64,000 nucleotides of DNA, taken from the NCBI GenBank assembly GCA_035582835.1, contig JAYKAV010003110.1:2578471-2642470 (forward strand). The letters run 5' to 3'. This DNA comes from Phoebastria nigripes (lineage: Eukaryota > Chordata > Aves > Procellariiformes > Diomedeidae). The notes below the pieces were generated by a model. It ran no database searches, was not told the origin of the DNA, and saw only the letters and a program-made list of their open reading frames with translations. Below, in pieces: positions 36,256 to 49,146 of the stretch (the stretch's first letter is position 1; every line of letters begins with the position of its first letter). The translations under genes and the position numbers were made by a program.

Positions 36256-37834
36256 TGAAGAGAATATGAAGAGAAATTTAGCAACAGTCTCACAACAAAG
36301 GACCAGGCACAGTAATCATTAATTCTTATCTTCTAAGGTAAAAATAAAGATTAAAGAAGGATTAAAGAAGTGGAGCACTATCATACATCTGCCATTTGTG
36401 CATAATCAACTTTTGTGTTAAAATTCTTTTAATGACATTATACTATAATCTAAGTTTCAGTTATTTGTTTTAAAATGATAGAATAAAACTATTACTTGTT
36501 ACAAAGAAAGGCCTGTGAGAATGAATGGTCTGGAAGAAATAGTCTCTTACTCCCCAGATCCTGAAGTATTTGTGCCAACTGGTTAGGATTAAATCAATAT
36601 ATTACAATTGCCTGGACTTGATCCAAAACTTTGCTTTGCAAAACAAAATAAAAAAACCCAAACAAACAAAAAAAAGAAAATCCTAGCACCAGGTTTCTTT
36701 TAAGTAGTGTAACACATCACTAAGCCACCAGAGGAGTAAACTAAATTTTTTCTGTTATTTGCTGAGTCACTAAGCAGTTCTTGTTGTCTGTGCTTGGACT
36801 GGCAAAGTGAATCACTGGACAGAGTAAAACCTCATCTATACCTCAGCCTATATCCTAATCTGAATTAAATGCTAAATTCTTAAGAATTGTAGTAAAGATA
36901 CTGAAGGAGGCTTATGCTGGGGTTACAATGAGTTAGCCTACAGCGTTTTTTCAGCCTCAGAAGAAGCTTTGAAAGTAATTTTACAGAAGAAAATGCAGTA
37001 TGCCAAGAGGATCATTTGGAGGTATAGCAAGGATGAGCAATAATAAGCAATAATATGCAAGAGGGGTGAAGAACTGGACAACCTGTATATATGGATAGCG
37101 CAGCTTGGAGAGGAGAGCGTAAGGATGCCTACCATAGGAGAGAGAATCTATGATAGGAAATAGGTCAGAAAGATTTAAAACACATTTAATAAGTTCACAA
37201 ATAGCTGCATTTAGTAACTGCTTGTTATAGGATGAGCATTCTTCAGCGATGTACCTGGTTTAAGAAATGCCTATGCCTTCCTAACAAAGCTTTCCCTAGA
37301 CGCTCATACCATCTCCATACCACTGTCTTCCACATTCATTTGTGCTAATACAATTATCAGTAAAACTGTACTGTACACCAGATCACTGAAGAGTGGAGAA
37401 AGGAATTCAAAAAAGGAAATGCTGGGAACAGTAAAAGTCTTTCTGGAATGGAAATCTTTTGAAAGAAAGAAACGAATGTGGAGATGACAGGACGAGAGCA
37501 AAAGAAGCTAAAATGTTAAACCCATGATGGATGCATAACCAGAGCATTTACAGTTCAAAATTCTGTTCAGGCTGACTGAAGGGATGTTCAATAGGGATAA
37601 AAAGACCTTTCACTTTGCTGTATTTGTTCTTATACAGATTATAGACAACATTGGTCTTGATGGCAGGGAATCTGAGCGGCAGGATAGGTGGAATGCAGAG
37701 AACAGCCAGAAAGAACCAGAGATGATGCCTGGAACAGGAAATTTATGATATTCCCTACCAGACTGAGGCAGAAATTCCTTCCTTACCCCAAAACTGTAAA
37801 TAGGTAAGACTCAGAGCCTCCAAAAATAAACCAG

Positions 37835-37843
37835 CCCCCCCCC
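37835..37843. repeat. Poly(C) run, 9 nt
   Basis: Nine consecutive C in AAACCAG-C9-AAATGG. It is a G/C homopolymer and potentially prone to length error. Confidence 0.8.
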
Positions 37844-39224
37844 AAATGGATTTCCTTTTTACCTTGAAGGACTAATCCATGCTATCACATCTTCATCTGT
37901 ATCCAATCATGCTTAAAAGGAAGGAAAAAACCCCTCTTTATCATGCATCTAGTCAATTGTGCATTAACAAAAAATAATCCCTCTTGATCCCTCACAGTGA
38001 CTTGCCGAAGCTCTGAAGCATGATGTAAGTACAGTCGTTAGTATAATGCAAACCTCCAAGTGTTATGGTAGGTTTAGGGCAGTGCAAGATTTCCTGTTCT
38101 CAAAGCTTAATACAGGACAGGGGATGAGTTATGAGACTAGACTACAAACTCAGAAGGGACCTTTTAGGATATATCACTTTACTGATACAAGCTTTCATCT
38201 AGAAACTACTTTAAATAATATTTGGAAAGACTTAAGTAATGGCCCTCCAGCAAAAGCCCTCCAGATGATTGTTCCAGTGTTTTTCTACATTCAGAGAAAG
38301 CTGTGTTTGAAGGCTGCATTTGCTTAACATCAGATTCCAGGTACTGGTTGTTGTGAGCAAGGCTGAAAACCCTTGAACTCACAGGTGCCAGAAAACTTTT
38401 TTCATAGGTGAAAAATATATCTATATATAGCAATCAAGTAACTTTTCAATATTCTCTTCCACAACCAGAAAAACTTAGCCCCTTGAATTTTATGACACAA
38501 GGCTTATTTTCCTCCCAAGATAGTTTTGTGGCGCTCTCAAATTTCTTCAATATCTCTGTATTTTCTTTGAAGTGTTGATTTAATTAAGTATTTTATCAGT
38601 TGTGTTACTGAAGTTCTGTACTTCCTTACTCTTCCTTAGTTGCACATAGCACTTTTCTTTTTGTATGCTTTAGGATTGCATGATCCTTTTTGCTATGGTA
38701 CAGTCCTATGAGCTCATGTTGATGTAATTATCTTTAACAACGAATTCTTTCGGTGTTACTGCTTCCTAAGACAATGTTCTCTGCATTGTTGATATAGCAA
38801 GTATAATCTGAATTTTGATTCCCCTTGAATTACTTTGTATTTGGCCATATGAAAATGCCTTTAGTTGCACGGTGACCATGAAATTGAGTGTAATTCTAAA
38901 ACAATAATCTGTTCTCATTTACTGCCCCACCAGTTTTTGTGTCTATTGAAACATTTATCAACTTCATTAAATGTTCACCGGCAATAAAACACAATACTGA
39001 TTTTAAATGCTTATTTTAATTTCTCCTTTCTGTATGTGGCTTCTTTTTTTTATTTAACTGAAACACTTCCTCCCACTCTTAATTATTGTTCCCTACTTGA
39101 TTCAAAAATATTAAGGGCTGGGCTGAATTATACATTTGATTCTAGAGATAACAATAGCTTTGAAGTATTCCCAAACCAAGCTTGAGAAAAAAGAGACTTT
39201 AACTGATAATATTTCAGTGTACAT

Positions 39225-39470
39225 ATTTAAAGTGTGTGAGAGTATTAGTTTCACATCAGGGAAATTCTGAATTCTGTCATCTGCCTGGCAGACAGAAAAT
39301 TCACCCTGCCAAGATAACTGGGCCCAGTGATACCACAAATCCAGTTTAGCCCATTTGAAGCTCCATTCTGTATATCGGTTTGCTGAGTGCGACAGACGTT
39401 TTCAAGAAATTATTTATATAATTGGTATTGAATATTATAGCACTGAAAGCATGGAAGGGAAGCCCTTTTA
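39225..39470. promoter_or_regulatory. Candidate conserved non-coding element
   Basis: The block contains CTGCCTGGCAGACAG, the 12-bp palindrome ACTGGGCCCAGT at 39317-39328, and a stretch with two CpGs in GAGTGCGACAGACG. It is followed by AT-rich homeodomain-like words (AATTATTTATATAATTGG). Sequence complexity is high and no repeat is recognised. Constraint is suspected from texture only. Confidence 0.3.
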
Positions 39471-40885
39471 TCTGATTTATGTTATCTAGGTAAATTATTT
39501 TCTAGGTGTTGTAAATGAAAAATGTTTCTACTCTTAAACAGTCATTATCAGTTATTTATTACATATCTCGACAGATTATATCATAACTATTTTCTTTCCA
39601 TCCAATAGTAACATGTACCACTTTTTCTCCTTTGCGTGAGCAAAGGACTTCCTAGCTGTGATTACAGAAAATGCCTTATGAAAATATTAACTACCTAGAA
39701 TGGACAGGAGTTAAAGAGCTAATATCATGTGGCCAGCTAGTTTTCAGTCGAGTAATTACGAAGGCAGTGAAAACGGCTTGTTGAATTAAAGCCAAAGTTG
39801 TAAACTACAGTCTTACTGATAATAGCCTTACCAATTCTCTGTCATCTTTTTAATAAACCACCCCATCTACTTCATATTGTTTTTCTTCATTTTGCATTCC
39901 ACTTTATGCTATAATCACAGCCACATTGAGACGTTTTGGTGTCCAGGGAGTATCTCCAAACCCTGGGCACTGCCCCCACCAGCCTTGCAGCTGCCCTTGC
40001 CTTTTGTGTTCTCTGCACTGTCTTCCCAGGCGGCAGCTGCAGCAACTGGGATTTACCATATTTGCCTCCAATAGCTTCAGCTATTCTTGAATTCTGGTTT
40101 CACCCACATTTGGCATAAACTGGCACTGCTGTCAAAGAGGAAATAATCCCATCTCCCTCATCTTCCTTTCCCAGCCGCTCTGTCCTGCCTCCACATTATC
40201 CCTTCCTTTCTGCTGACAAAAGGTCTGTGTGCCTACATGATGAGCTAGCCAGGGGGAATCCTTCTGGATTACCAACACATTTCTTTTTTAATGGCCAAGT
40301 TAATATTAACTCGATCATTCTTCCAACATCCATGACTCCTGACCAGGTGCAGAAGTGCATGTGCTGGCACAAAGGAGAGTGTGGCACAAAAGCAGGAACA
40401 TACAGCTCTGGGCACACAGCATACACCATTGCTTCTTCTGGTGGCAGTGCTGGTTTAAAACATCCATGAAACTATGGCTTTGGTTAGACAGAAATCAGGA
40501 TGTAGCCTATTATGTTTTCCTCTTTAACTTGACTTTTTGATGTATGGTTCACATCTTGCTGTATATTATACTCATCCAGCTGTGCTATAATAATGGCACT
40601 TTTACCCTCTCATCAGGCAGTAATTTTGAATTAAAAAGCCTCTTCTAGGGATGGCTTCTAAAGTACAACACATACCACCTCATGAATGTGGTAACTGATA
40701 TGTCGACATTCCAGAGTGCTAAATAGGTGAGGATGTTGGCTTTCAGGAACAATCTCTTGCCAGCTAATACTTCATTATCTGACAGACCATCTGGTTTCCA
40801 GTCCGTCAATGCTATATTAATACCGTCAGCTCTCTACACTTGATTATTGCCCAACATTTCTATTACTTTGTAAATAACAGAACTC

Positions 40886-40903
40886 AAAAAAAAAAAAAAA
40901 AAA
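40886..40903. repeat. Poly(A) run, 18 nt
   Basis: The longest homopolymer in the window. The upstream sequence shows no recognisable retrocopy or SINE body. Confidence 0.9.
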
Positions 40904-41408
40904 GTCTTCCAGAGACTGAGCAAGACAAATCACCACTTGCTCATGTACTTGTCATTGTCATTTTTGGATAATGGCCAAACAGTGGATTTTTCTCCATGTG
41001 ACTCGTGAATTCAGAGTACAGCATACCCCATTGTTATCAGGAGCAAGATCACCAACTTTTAATTGCACAATATACATAAACACAGCTGGCCTAGTGACTC
41101 ATTTAGTAATGCAATATGTTACTCCCTAAAACTCTGTTTCAGGTGTGACCTCAGGACTCTTTCTATTCCATTTGTTGAAGTCTGTGAGATTTACAGTGAT
41201 TTACTCCTAGACTACTGGGAATATTTAAAGGAATCTTTCTTTTTTGGGATTTCAGAAGGAATGTTTGGACTGTAAATGAGAAGCTGTATCTATTGGATAT
41301 CCTTTTGGTGTCTGTTCAGAGCACCCTGTTTTAAGAACGGCTAATCAGAAGAATGTGCAGTTCATAATTCCGTAAGCAATAATAGTTGATCTCTTTATAG
41401 TAAAATAT

Positions 41409-41432
41409 ACATTCCTCCAGTGGGAGGAATGT
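41409..41432. repeat. 10-bp inverted repeat, 4-nt loop
   Basis: ACATTCCTCC pairs perfectly with GGAGGAATGT around AGTG. The arms include ACATTCC/GGAATGT, the TEAD-type recognition word, in both orientations. Confidence 0.8.
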
Positions 41433-42083
41433 GACTGTGGGAATGTAATGACATTACAGTACAAGATCATGAAGAACAATATTAGCTGCATTTTTAAAAG
41501 AAAGGTATCTATTAAAATACGAATAAAAATAGTGTTTTAGTGTAGTTAGTAATGGAATGAAATTTTTATAAATATTGTATTGGCTTCTAGATGAAATACT
41601 TCTACTGTGAGCCAGGAAGCTGGTGAATACTCAATCCTCATTTGTTACCAGCTCTGAGTATTTGCCTTTTGTGTATAACTCCCCTTTCCACAGGAATCAG
41701 CAATGAGCGTGCTTGCTCCTGTAGCATGCTCTCTCTGTGTTGCTCTTTTTTTTCAGTAGTCTTGACTTAAAATTTCAGTTATCCCTCAGTAACTGATGTA
41801 GTCATCCCTGGCAATACATGGTCTAAGTTAAATATCTGGTTCAAAATCTGGATGCCTAAGGAAATCCTACAGCTAAATAAATAAAACTCAGAACAAAATA
41901 TTTTTGAAAAAAGACTGTGGTTAGCTTCCAGTGAAAAATGCATAAATAATCAATTAAAGAAATGTTCAACATTTCTTATACTCTTTTTTCCCATTAATTG
42001 AATGCTTTTCCAGTGAGTACTCAAGACACTAATGATCACGTTTTTATCAGGCATGTCTGAAGTCCTTTTTCCAATAATGAAAC

Positions 42084-42106
42084 ACAAATATAAATATAAA
42101 TATAAG
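42084..42106. repeat. (AAATAT)n microsatellite
   Basis: About three and a half hexamer units of AAATAT. Confidence 0.7.
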
Positions 42107-43088
42107 CAAGTTGTGATAAAAGAAAGACCAAACTGTTCCAAAAAATAGTTACAACTAGATCGGATCCATCATAAATGTCTGTTTTAAATTTAATTGTTCT
42201 CCATAAGTCAGGTCAAACATGAAAAAACAGGAAACAGAAATTAACTAGAATAACTTACTTCTATTCCAATTTACTACTCGGTGCTTACAAGACTCCAAAA
42301 CAGATGCCTCTGAGCCTAACTTTAGTGAAGTCTGAGGTACTGACTGTTTCTCTACTTCAGAACAACAAAATATTAGGTTAATAGCTTTGTAGACACACAT
42401 TATGTATCTCAGCAAAGGTGCAGCAGCAGATGCAGCCCTGATGAAATCAGGTCAAGTTGTGCAGCAGTGGAACGTGCCAGTTATGCTGCACAAGAGCCAG
42501 TATGGCCCCAAGGGATGCTAATGGGAGAACTAAAGCTCCATAAGTATCCTTCTAAAACCATGCCAGGCTGCATTCATGTGCTAGCAAAATAAGCAGAGAT
42601 GCTGCTGTCCTCCCTCAGCAACGCTATAAAAACTTGGCAAGAGGCACCACTCTCTACTTCTGCAGTCAGTACTATCCCTGCAGTGCAGATCTGCTTTCAC
42701 AGCACGTTTTTTTTCCCAGCAAAACCAGAAATTCCTCTTCAGGGGCTGTAAACGTTCCCCCCAATGCTGTAGTCCCCACCTCCAGCTCCTGCAGTCCCAC
42801 AATACTGGTTTCCAGGACTCTCCCCTCTCAAGTCCCGCTACTCTGGGACAACCCCTTCAGCACTTACAGACTTGATGCACTGTGCTGTGCTGCAAACTTC
42901 ATGTGCTTCATTATTCAGTCACAGGGAACCTGAGTCCAAAGTTGAAACTTTTAATAGGAGAATATATCATAACATGCCGTAGCCTCTCAAAGCAGAAGGC
43001 CTGTTTCCTTCCTGCTTTCTGATCACAACACCTGCTCTATACAGCTTTGGGTAGACATGCTTAGTTTCATGCTTGAGCTTTTACAGTG

Positions 43089-43127
43089 ACCAACCTCCCA
43101 GAGGAGCTCCTCCCAGAGGAGGTTGGT
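43089..43127. repeat. Nested inverted repeats with 10-bp outer arms
   Basis: The outer arms are ACCAACCTCC (43089-43098) and GGAGGTTGGT (43118-43127). Between them lies the 12-bp perfect palindrome GAGGAGCTCCTC (43101-43112). CTCCCAGAGGA also occurs twice, so direct and inverted symmetry are interleaved. The function is unknown. Confidence 0.75.
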
Positions 43128-46100
43128 GATGTTAGAGAGAGACGTGAGGACTGAATGTCTAGTTCAGGATACTGTAACTGCTGAAGGTGCTGTGACCCCA
43201 GGCACCTGACGTGTTGCTGTGCTGGGTGAGAAACAGGTTGATGAAACTCCACAGGCTCAAGCTAACAGACAGCTATTTCACACAAGCAGAGGAGAACTGG
43301 GTTTCATGAGCAGAGATGGTGCTGCAAAGAATAAGCTTCCCAGCTTGGGGTACTGCAAGACTCAGCTTCACTCTGCAGATCAGCCACCTGACTGCAACTA
43401 CAGAAGCTTTAATATCGCACCTTTTATTGCCGTGTAAGTGGCCTAGTGGGGAGCACCTTCCTTCATTTATGATTCATGGTTTACAGTCACCCCTCAAAAA
43501 CAGACAGTCAGGAAGATAAACACCTATTATTTTGCAAGGGAAATGGTAGGAAGAATTGGTTACGTCTCTTAACCAGAAAGTCAGTTCAATTGCCCTCTTC
43601 CACATCTGCAAGGGATTTTTTTTTTAATAAACTCATTGTCATAAAGTGTTTAGGGAAAAGAATTAGAAGCCATGACTCCATCCAGATACACTATCACTGA
43701 GTCACAGGCCATGCTCTCTGGACTGATACAGTTTGAAGTACACAGTTGCAACAGAAATGTAAAATGAGTATTCCCATCTCTACTCTCCCTCCTCTATGAC
43801 TACCAAAAGAGGCTGTAAAATGGTGGTTAGACCACACTCCAGCAAGTGGGAGCTAAGGGTCTGGATTCCTGTGGGTACAGAAGGAGTAGGAATCTCCAGT
43901 TCCTGGGCAAGCCCTTTAAGCCATTGTATAAAGGAAAATATCTTTCAGAGGCTATTATTTCTCAAAAACAAGGTAGCAGACACAACTGTATTTTATGAGG
44001 AGCCCAATCATATGGGTGTGTTTTAGGCACAGTCTGGAAATGCCTAGAAGTGGATTGAACCTACTAGGTGTCTCCACCTGGCAACTGNGTGAGCTTTCTT
44101 ACAATAAGAGTTTTAGACTTAGGTGATAATATCTTTTTCTGGACACAGCTTTTTTTATTTGTCTCATCAGTATCAAATCCAAACTTTCTGGTATGGTCCA
44201 GAAAGAGTAGTTTAACTTGGGTTAATTCTGATTTTCTAAATTAAAAGAAGAATAATCACAGTTTAGAAACATAGTAGGTTATATAGTTTCTTCATGGAAC
44301 GATGCATCAGTTTTCATGACACTATAACTATTGGTACAGATTCTCTGGTTTAAGTAAAATATATCTGTGCAGGACTGGTTTTATGAGTAGCTTTATTCAT
44401 AAGCAATTCATACCGTAGCTTTCTTTACTGTAGCTGTTCTTATTGCAGTTTCCAAATCCTGGGGCCTTGTCTGCACTCTAGGTTGCAACACATTGCCCTT
44501 TGTCCCAGAGTCTATCCTGGTAGGACTTTCTAGAGATATGTGGGCATGCATAGTGGTGCTCTGACCACATCTTTCTCCCTTCACCGGTTTGGCCAGCTTT
44601 ATCGTGTAAGTGTCCTCTGTGTAGGATGATCTTTGGTAGGCTGCTAAGCAAGCTTTGTAGTTGGCTCTAAGGACAAAGCAGATTTTGTCCCACATGTTTA
44701 AGGATTATTTCCAAGTTCTGCTAAACACAAATAGGTGCTTAATTTAGTTTCTCTTCTGATGAAATGACTGTCAGGCACACATATGATGTCAGTAGCAAAC
44801 CCTGAGGGCTAAGAGAATTCTTAGTTCAGCTGTTTTCAAGTGATGGGCAAGCAGTGTCATTTAGATATTTCTGTTATAGTTACACATATACTTATATAAG
44901 TGCTTTATAATTAACTTCTTCCTGTGAGAGAATTTCTATTCACCGGTGTTTAAAAAGTGGTCTCAGATGAATCACAGAAGCAGAAGCTTTGGTCATGCAT
45001 CAGTTAAGGTAGGAAATGTAGACATCCAAGGCTAGCTGGAATGCTATCAGGCATCCCTACATTTCACCGTTGCTATCTGCAACATTTTCTATGACAATGA
45101 AAACTCTATCTAAGATTAAGAACAAGACCCTTCACAAATGAAAAGAATTGCAATTAAAAAAAAAAAAGAAATTATTAAGAAAAACAATATAATAGATGAT
45201 GACTAGCCCATATATTTCAGGTACTGTCTACACAATTTTATCTGAATTCAAATTTTATACAATTTCCATGTAGACTTGTAGAAATGCCTGTTAGACACCT
45301 GTTGGCACAATACATGCATATTACTTATATGACAGAATAATAGGTGTCTAAATTCTGCTTTCCATGCTAGATATCTTAAAACCTAGGGCAATTGTAAAAT
45401 TAAGAAGTGTGTAATTTAATATGTTGTCTTAAACACAGGTTTAGGTCATATGCCAGAAAAGACTTAGAAAGGTAGCACAGAAGAACTTGGTAAATTATCT
45501 GTAATTTTGCAGGTCACTAATGAATGTGGAAAGAGTGCACTGTTTATATAGAGCCTACGACACTGTAGACTATAATGATCACACAGCAGGACAGAAGCAA
45601 ATTTACGTGCTATGCTCTGGAAGTCAATATGAGCTTCATTTTGAATGAAATGACTTACCTGGCACAGAAGGAATCAAGGAAGGTCCTAAGGAGTAGATAA
45701 GAAGCAGCAGCAGCTTATACTGGTCAAAGATCCTGGATTTCTTTTTTGGAAAAGGGGAGTTTTAAAGCATTTGTATAATCTAAGCAATAAGAACCAGGAT
45801 GTGCACACTTTGAGTAGTTTGCATTCAAATTTGCTCTTTTCCTCTACTGAAAACCTAATACTATTACTTACATAAACCAAAAAGAATACATTCCAGTTTT
45901 TAGACTGTAGTATGTTGTACCCTTTCACACCTACTTTTGGAAATTTTTTTTATTCTTCCCCTCCTGCCTTTGTGTCATCTTCTGGTATGGAACTCTTTCC
46001 TTCTCTTTTTGCTTCTCTAACTACCACAGTTCCCCAGACCCTTTCTATGCCAAGTATCTGCTAAGAATGCATTTCATATAGGTGGTCTCTCAGTATTAAC

Positions 46101-47190
46101 ACACCAAACTATACAAGTTTCAGTGTATTTCTCCTGACTGACCCTTCTCTTATTTTTTTGCAACATGTACACTCATTTTCCTTTTTGTATTTGATTTAGG
46201 TTATCTCACTGGTAGCACAAAGGAGAGCACTAACATTAAAAAAAAGGGGGGGAAGGAGTAAATCTTTATATAATACTACCGCTAGCTTGAGTACGAAAAT
46301 GAGGGTTGTATAGCAATTACAGGTTGAACTTGAGGGGATTAATTATCATTTTAAAATAAGCATAAATGTTTAAGCAGCGCATATTACCATCTATATTATG
46401 GTAAGATGATAGTCTATCTCCCAGAAGCAGGATATCTATTATGTCATTTGAAATTGGAGTTGCTATAGCAAACATACTAGCTAGTAAGTAAACAGTTACA
46501 CAGAATTTTTATGGATGTGGCTAGAATTAACATTTTAGTAGCCCCTATTTGGCTTAAACTTTTGTACATACAAGGCTAGTAACAAAGGCTAACGCTAGTA
46601 TGACTTAAAACAGTGCCTTATTTTTCATATGTACTAGGTTTTCTTACATCCTGGAGTATAAAAAGTAAATTCATTTTCTTTATGTCACCAGAAAGGATTT
46701 TAATGAATTATAAATCCTTTGGGCACTATCTGAACTTCCCAAAAAAATTTGCAAATGGCATGAAACACAATGCAGGCTTTGGCCATGGACAGATCCTAAT
46801 GTCCTTGATAATTTTTCAACTCTATCTTCATTCAGAGTAACTTCCAGAATAACGCCAATGAGTAAATAATGCATAAAATCAGAGCACAGACTTCAAAATG
46901 TGGTACAGGAATTACTGGGATCATGAAAAAAAAACAGCTATAAGAAATACTGTATGAATTTTTGAACACCCCAATCCCATTTCTGATTATTTCATGAGTG
47001 ACCTGTCCAGTTCTGTGATCAACTCTCTGTACACCTCCATGTTTAATCAAAACATTTGCACAGAACATTAAGATATAAAGTAAGAGTTATATTAAAATTA
47101 CTATTTAGGTGTAAACTTGCATATAGTGAGAAATGGGGAACTGTATTTTAATGACAGCCCTGTGTTCTGTTCCTTAAAAGCAAAAGAAAA

Positions 47191-47267
47191 TTAAAGGCCT
47201 GATATAAAGGCTTTAGCCAACAGAATAATTTCCATTGACTTCAGAAGGATGTGAATCAGGCCCTTAA
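47191..47267. repeat. Short palindromic MITE-like repeat, 77 bp
   Basis: The ends are TTAAAGGCCTGAT and ATCAGGCCCTTAA, which are inverted copies of each other with one mismatch over 13 bp. They enclose TTTCCATTGACTTCAGAAGG. The TTAA ends, terminal inverted repeats and lack of coding capacity fit a decayed non-autonomous DNA element. Related copies are at 5065-5120 and 61161-61210. I am sure of the structure, less sure of the class. Confidence 0.55.
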
Positions 47268-49112
47268 AGTAGCAACTCGTTTAGTACTGACTGCTAAATT
47301 TATAGCACTTCTTTATTTTCTCAAAGCATAACAGCATCTATTCATCACACTGCAGTAACAAAGCCGTAACCTGATATATGACAAATATTACAAGCTTAAT
47401 GGCTGATGTCCATTACTGACGGGACCTGCTCACCATTTAGAAAAGATTGGCACTGAAGGATTACTGAGCAAACATAGCACCTGAAAAAACTTGCATGCAG
47501 GAGTCTGTCATCAGGTGTGTGATCGAGGGCATTATCCGAGAACGCTGGCTCTTATCTTTGGTTGGAAACTGCTGCAATTGCCAACAATTCTCAACAAAGA
47601 GCTTCCGTCATGGAAGGCTGATCCACCAAGCCAGTCTGGTGATGGTTTACCTTCTCGAGGCTTCATTCCTTTTTATGGATCACCTGAGACCAAGCAGCAC
47701 ACCAGTCTTTAATAGCTTAAATAGCAGGACAACCTAGCAAACTGATGACAATCAAGGGAAAACCAATCCTTTTTGGTAGAAAGACAAAATTCCAAGCATT
47801 CCCTCATGGTAACTTAGAAAGACCTACTTCTAAAACTGCATTTTCCCAAACCGGATGCTGAGGGAAACTTTCTTGCCACTGATTCCTAGCATTTTGCAAT
47901 GACAGCTAACTCTCCCTATATTGCTAACTGCTCACTAGTCAATTTTTCACCTTTTACACCACTATAATTGTTCTCAGGAATACATTAAATCGCCTTTTTC
48001 CTTTTTTCTTTATGTAACGCTAGATGAAATTACTATTATAAAATTTTGGAGAAAGCCTATGAAAATTGCTGTTTGTACAAAAACATACTGTTATTTTTCT
48101 TGTAATAGTACAGCTTTGAAAAATTATTAATTATTTGCAATTATTAACATAAGCTGTTGAAATAAAATGAGACATTTTATTTTTCTCAAAATTGTGACAA
48201 TATATTTCATTTGCACAGGATTTTTTAAAATGTAATTGAAAGTTTTGGTTTGCCTTTTACATACTTCCTAAAGAAAACCGAAATTAGTTTCGATATTTTA
48301 ATTAAACTACCCATTTATTAAGAAAAGATGAAAAAATTGAGATGAAATACTTTAATATGTTTTGACCCAAAAAACATGAAAATTTGAATATTGTGCAAGT
48401 ACACTATTTTGTGTTTTCAAAGGTAGAGGCATATTATGTGAGAATATATTAAAACAAAGGCTCAAATGCTAATTAGTTAGTACTTTACTTTTATCTACAA
48501 AAAGGATTCTTCTAAATCACAGTGGCAGTCAAAAGAATAAATATTACCTATATACTAAATGGTAATTCATACAGGAGATATAGATGATATTTCCAAATAA
48601 AAGTGGTGTAAAAATGAGCTCTTAAAATATCTAAGACTTTTTTGATATTATAAAGTATTTCATACAGAAAACTATTTGCATTTATATCTTTAAGACATAA
48701 GTGGAATATTTGATTTGTTATAAAATGAGGTTTTGCAAATAAAAGAAGGTACATTGATCAAAACTTGACTTTTATTAAGTCAGGATACAAAAATATTTTA
48801 TGTGGGATTTGAATAATGAAAAAATGAGTTTTATTAAGAAATGTTTTAACAGTAAATAATCTGAGCCCCTACCTAGATTAGGAGGCATCAGGAGTGTCAA
48901 CGTATTTGTCCCTGCCATAGAGTTCAACTGCTACAAAGAACAATGAATAGATATATTGGGTTTGGCTACCAAATTCCTATGATGCAGAGGTGTTTACTTA
49001 TTATGGAAAATTCCATTTATTAGATTAAAATAAACCCTAAAAAATCATTCTGTACTTGAGACACCCAGTGCATAATAGCTACAAAACAGTGTATATGCAA
49101 GCTCAGGCAAAG

Positions 49113-49146
49113 CCAAAATACGCAAAAATACACAAAAAATACACAC
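49113..49146. repeat. Short AAAATACRC minisatellite
   Basis: Three imperfect tandem units (AAAATACGC, AAAAATACAC, AAAAAATACACAC) grow by one A each. Confidence 0.6.

Larger units (their letters stand above)
26651..39224 (-). other. SLC25A21: SLC25A21 39.7 kb intron, segment above the large CR1
   Basis: No SLC25A21 exon was recognised. It contains a GC-rich patch with a minus-strand splice-donor-like site (about 30017-30230), a T14 run at 30640-30653, an A14 run at 30836-30849, a block of possible non-coding constraint at 33600-34130, a possible CR1 remnant at about 36175-36255 and a C9 run at 37835-37843. The remaining sequence is AT-rich with short unsupported ORFs. Confidence 0.8.

Noticed and set aside
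40886..40903. A18 run as the tail of a processed pseudogene
   Set aside because: The preceding sequence has no coding or SINE similarity and no polyadenylation signal at the right distance.
43067..43252. 61-codon minus-strand ORF containing the nested palindromes
   Set aside because: Too short and no family match. The symmetry alone is reported instead.
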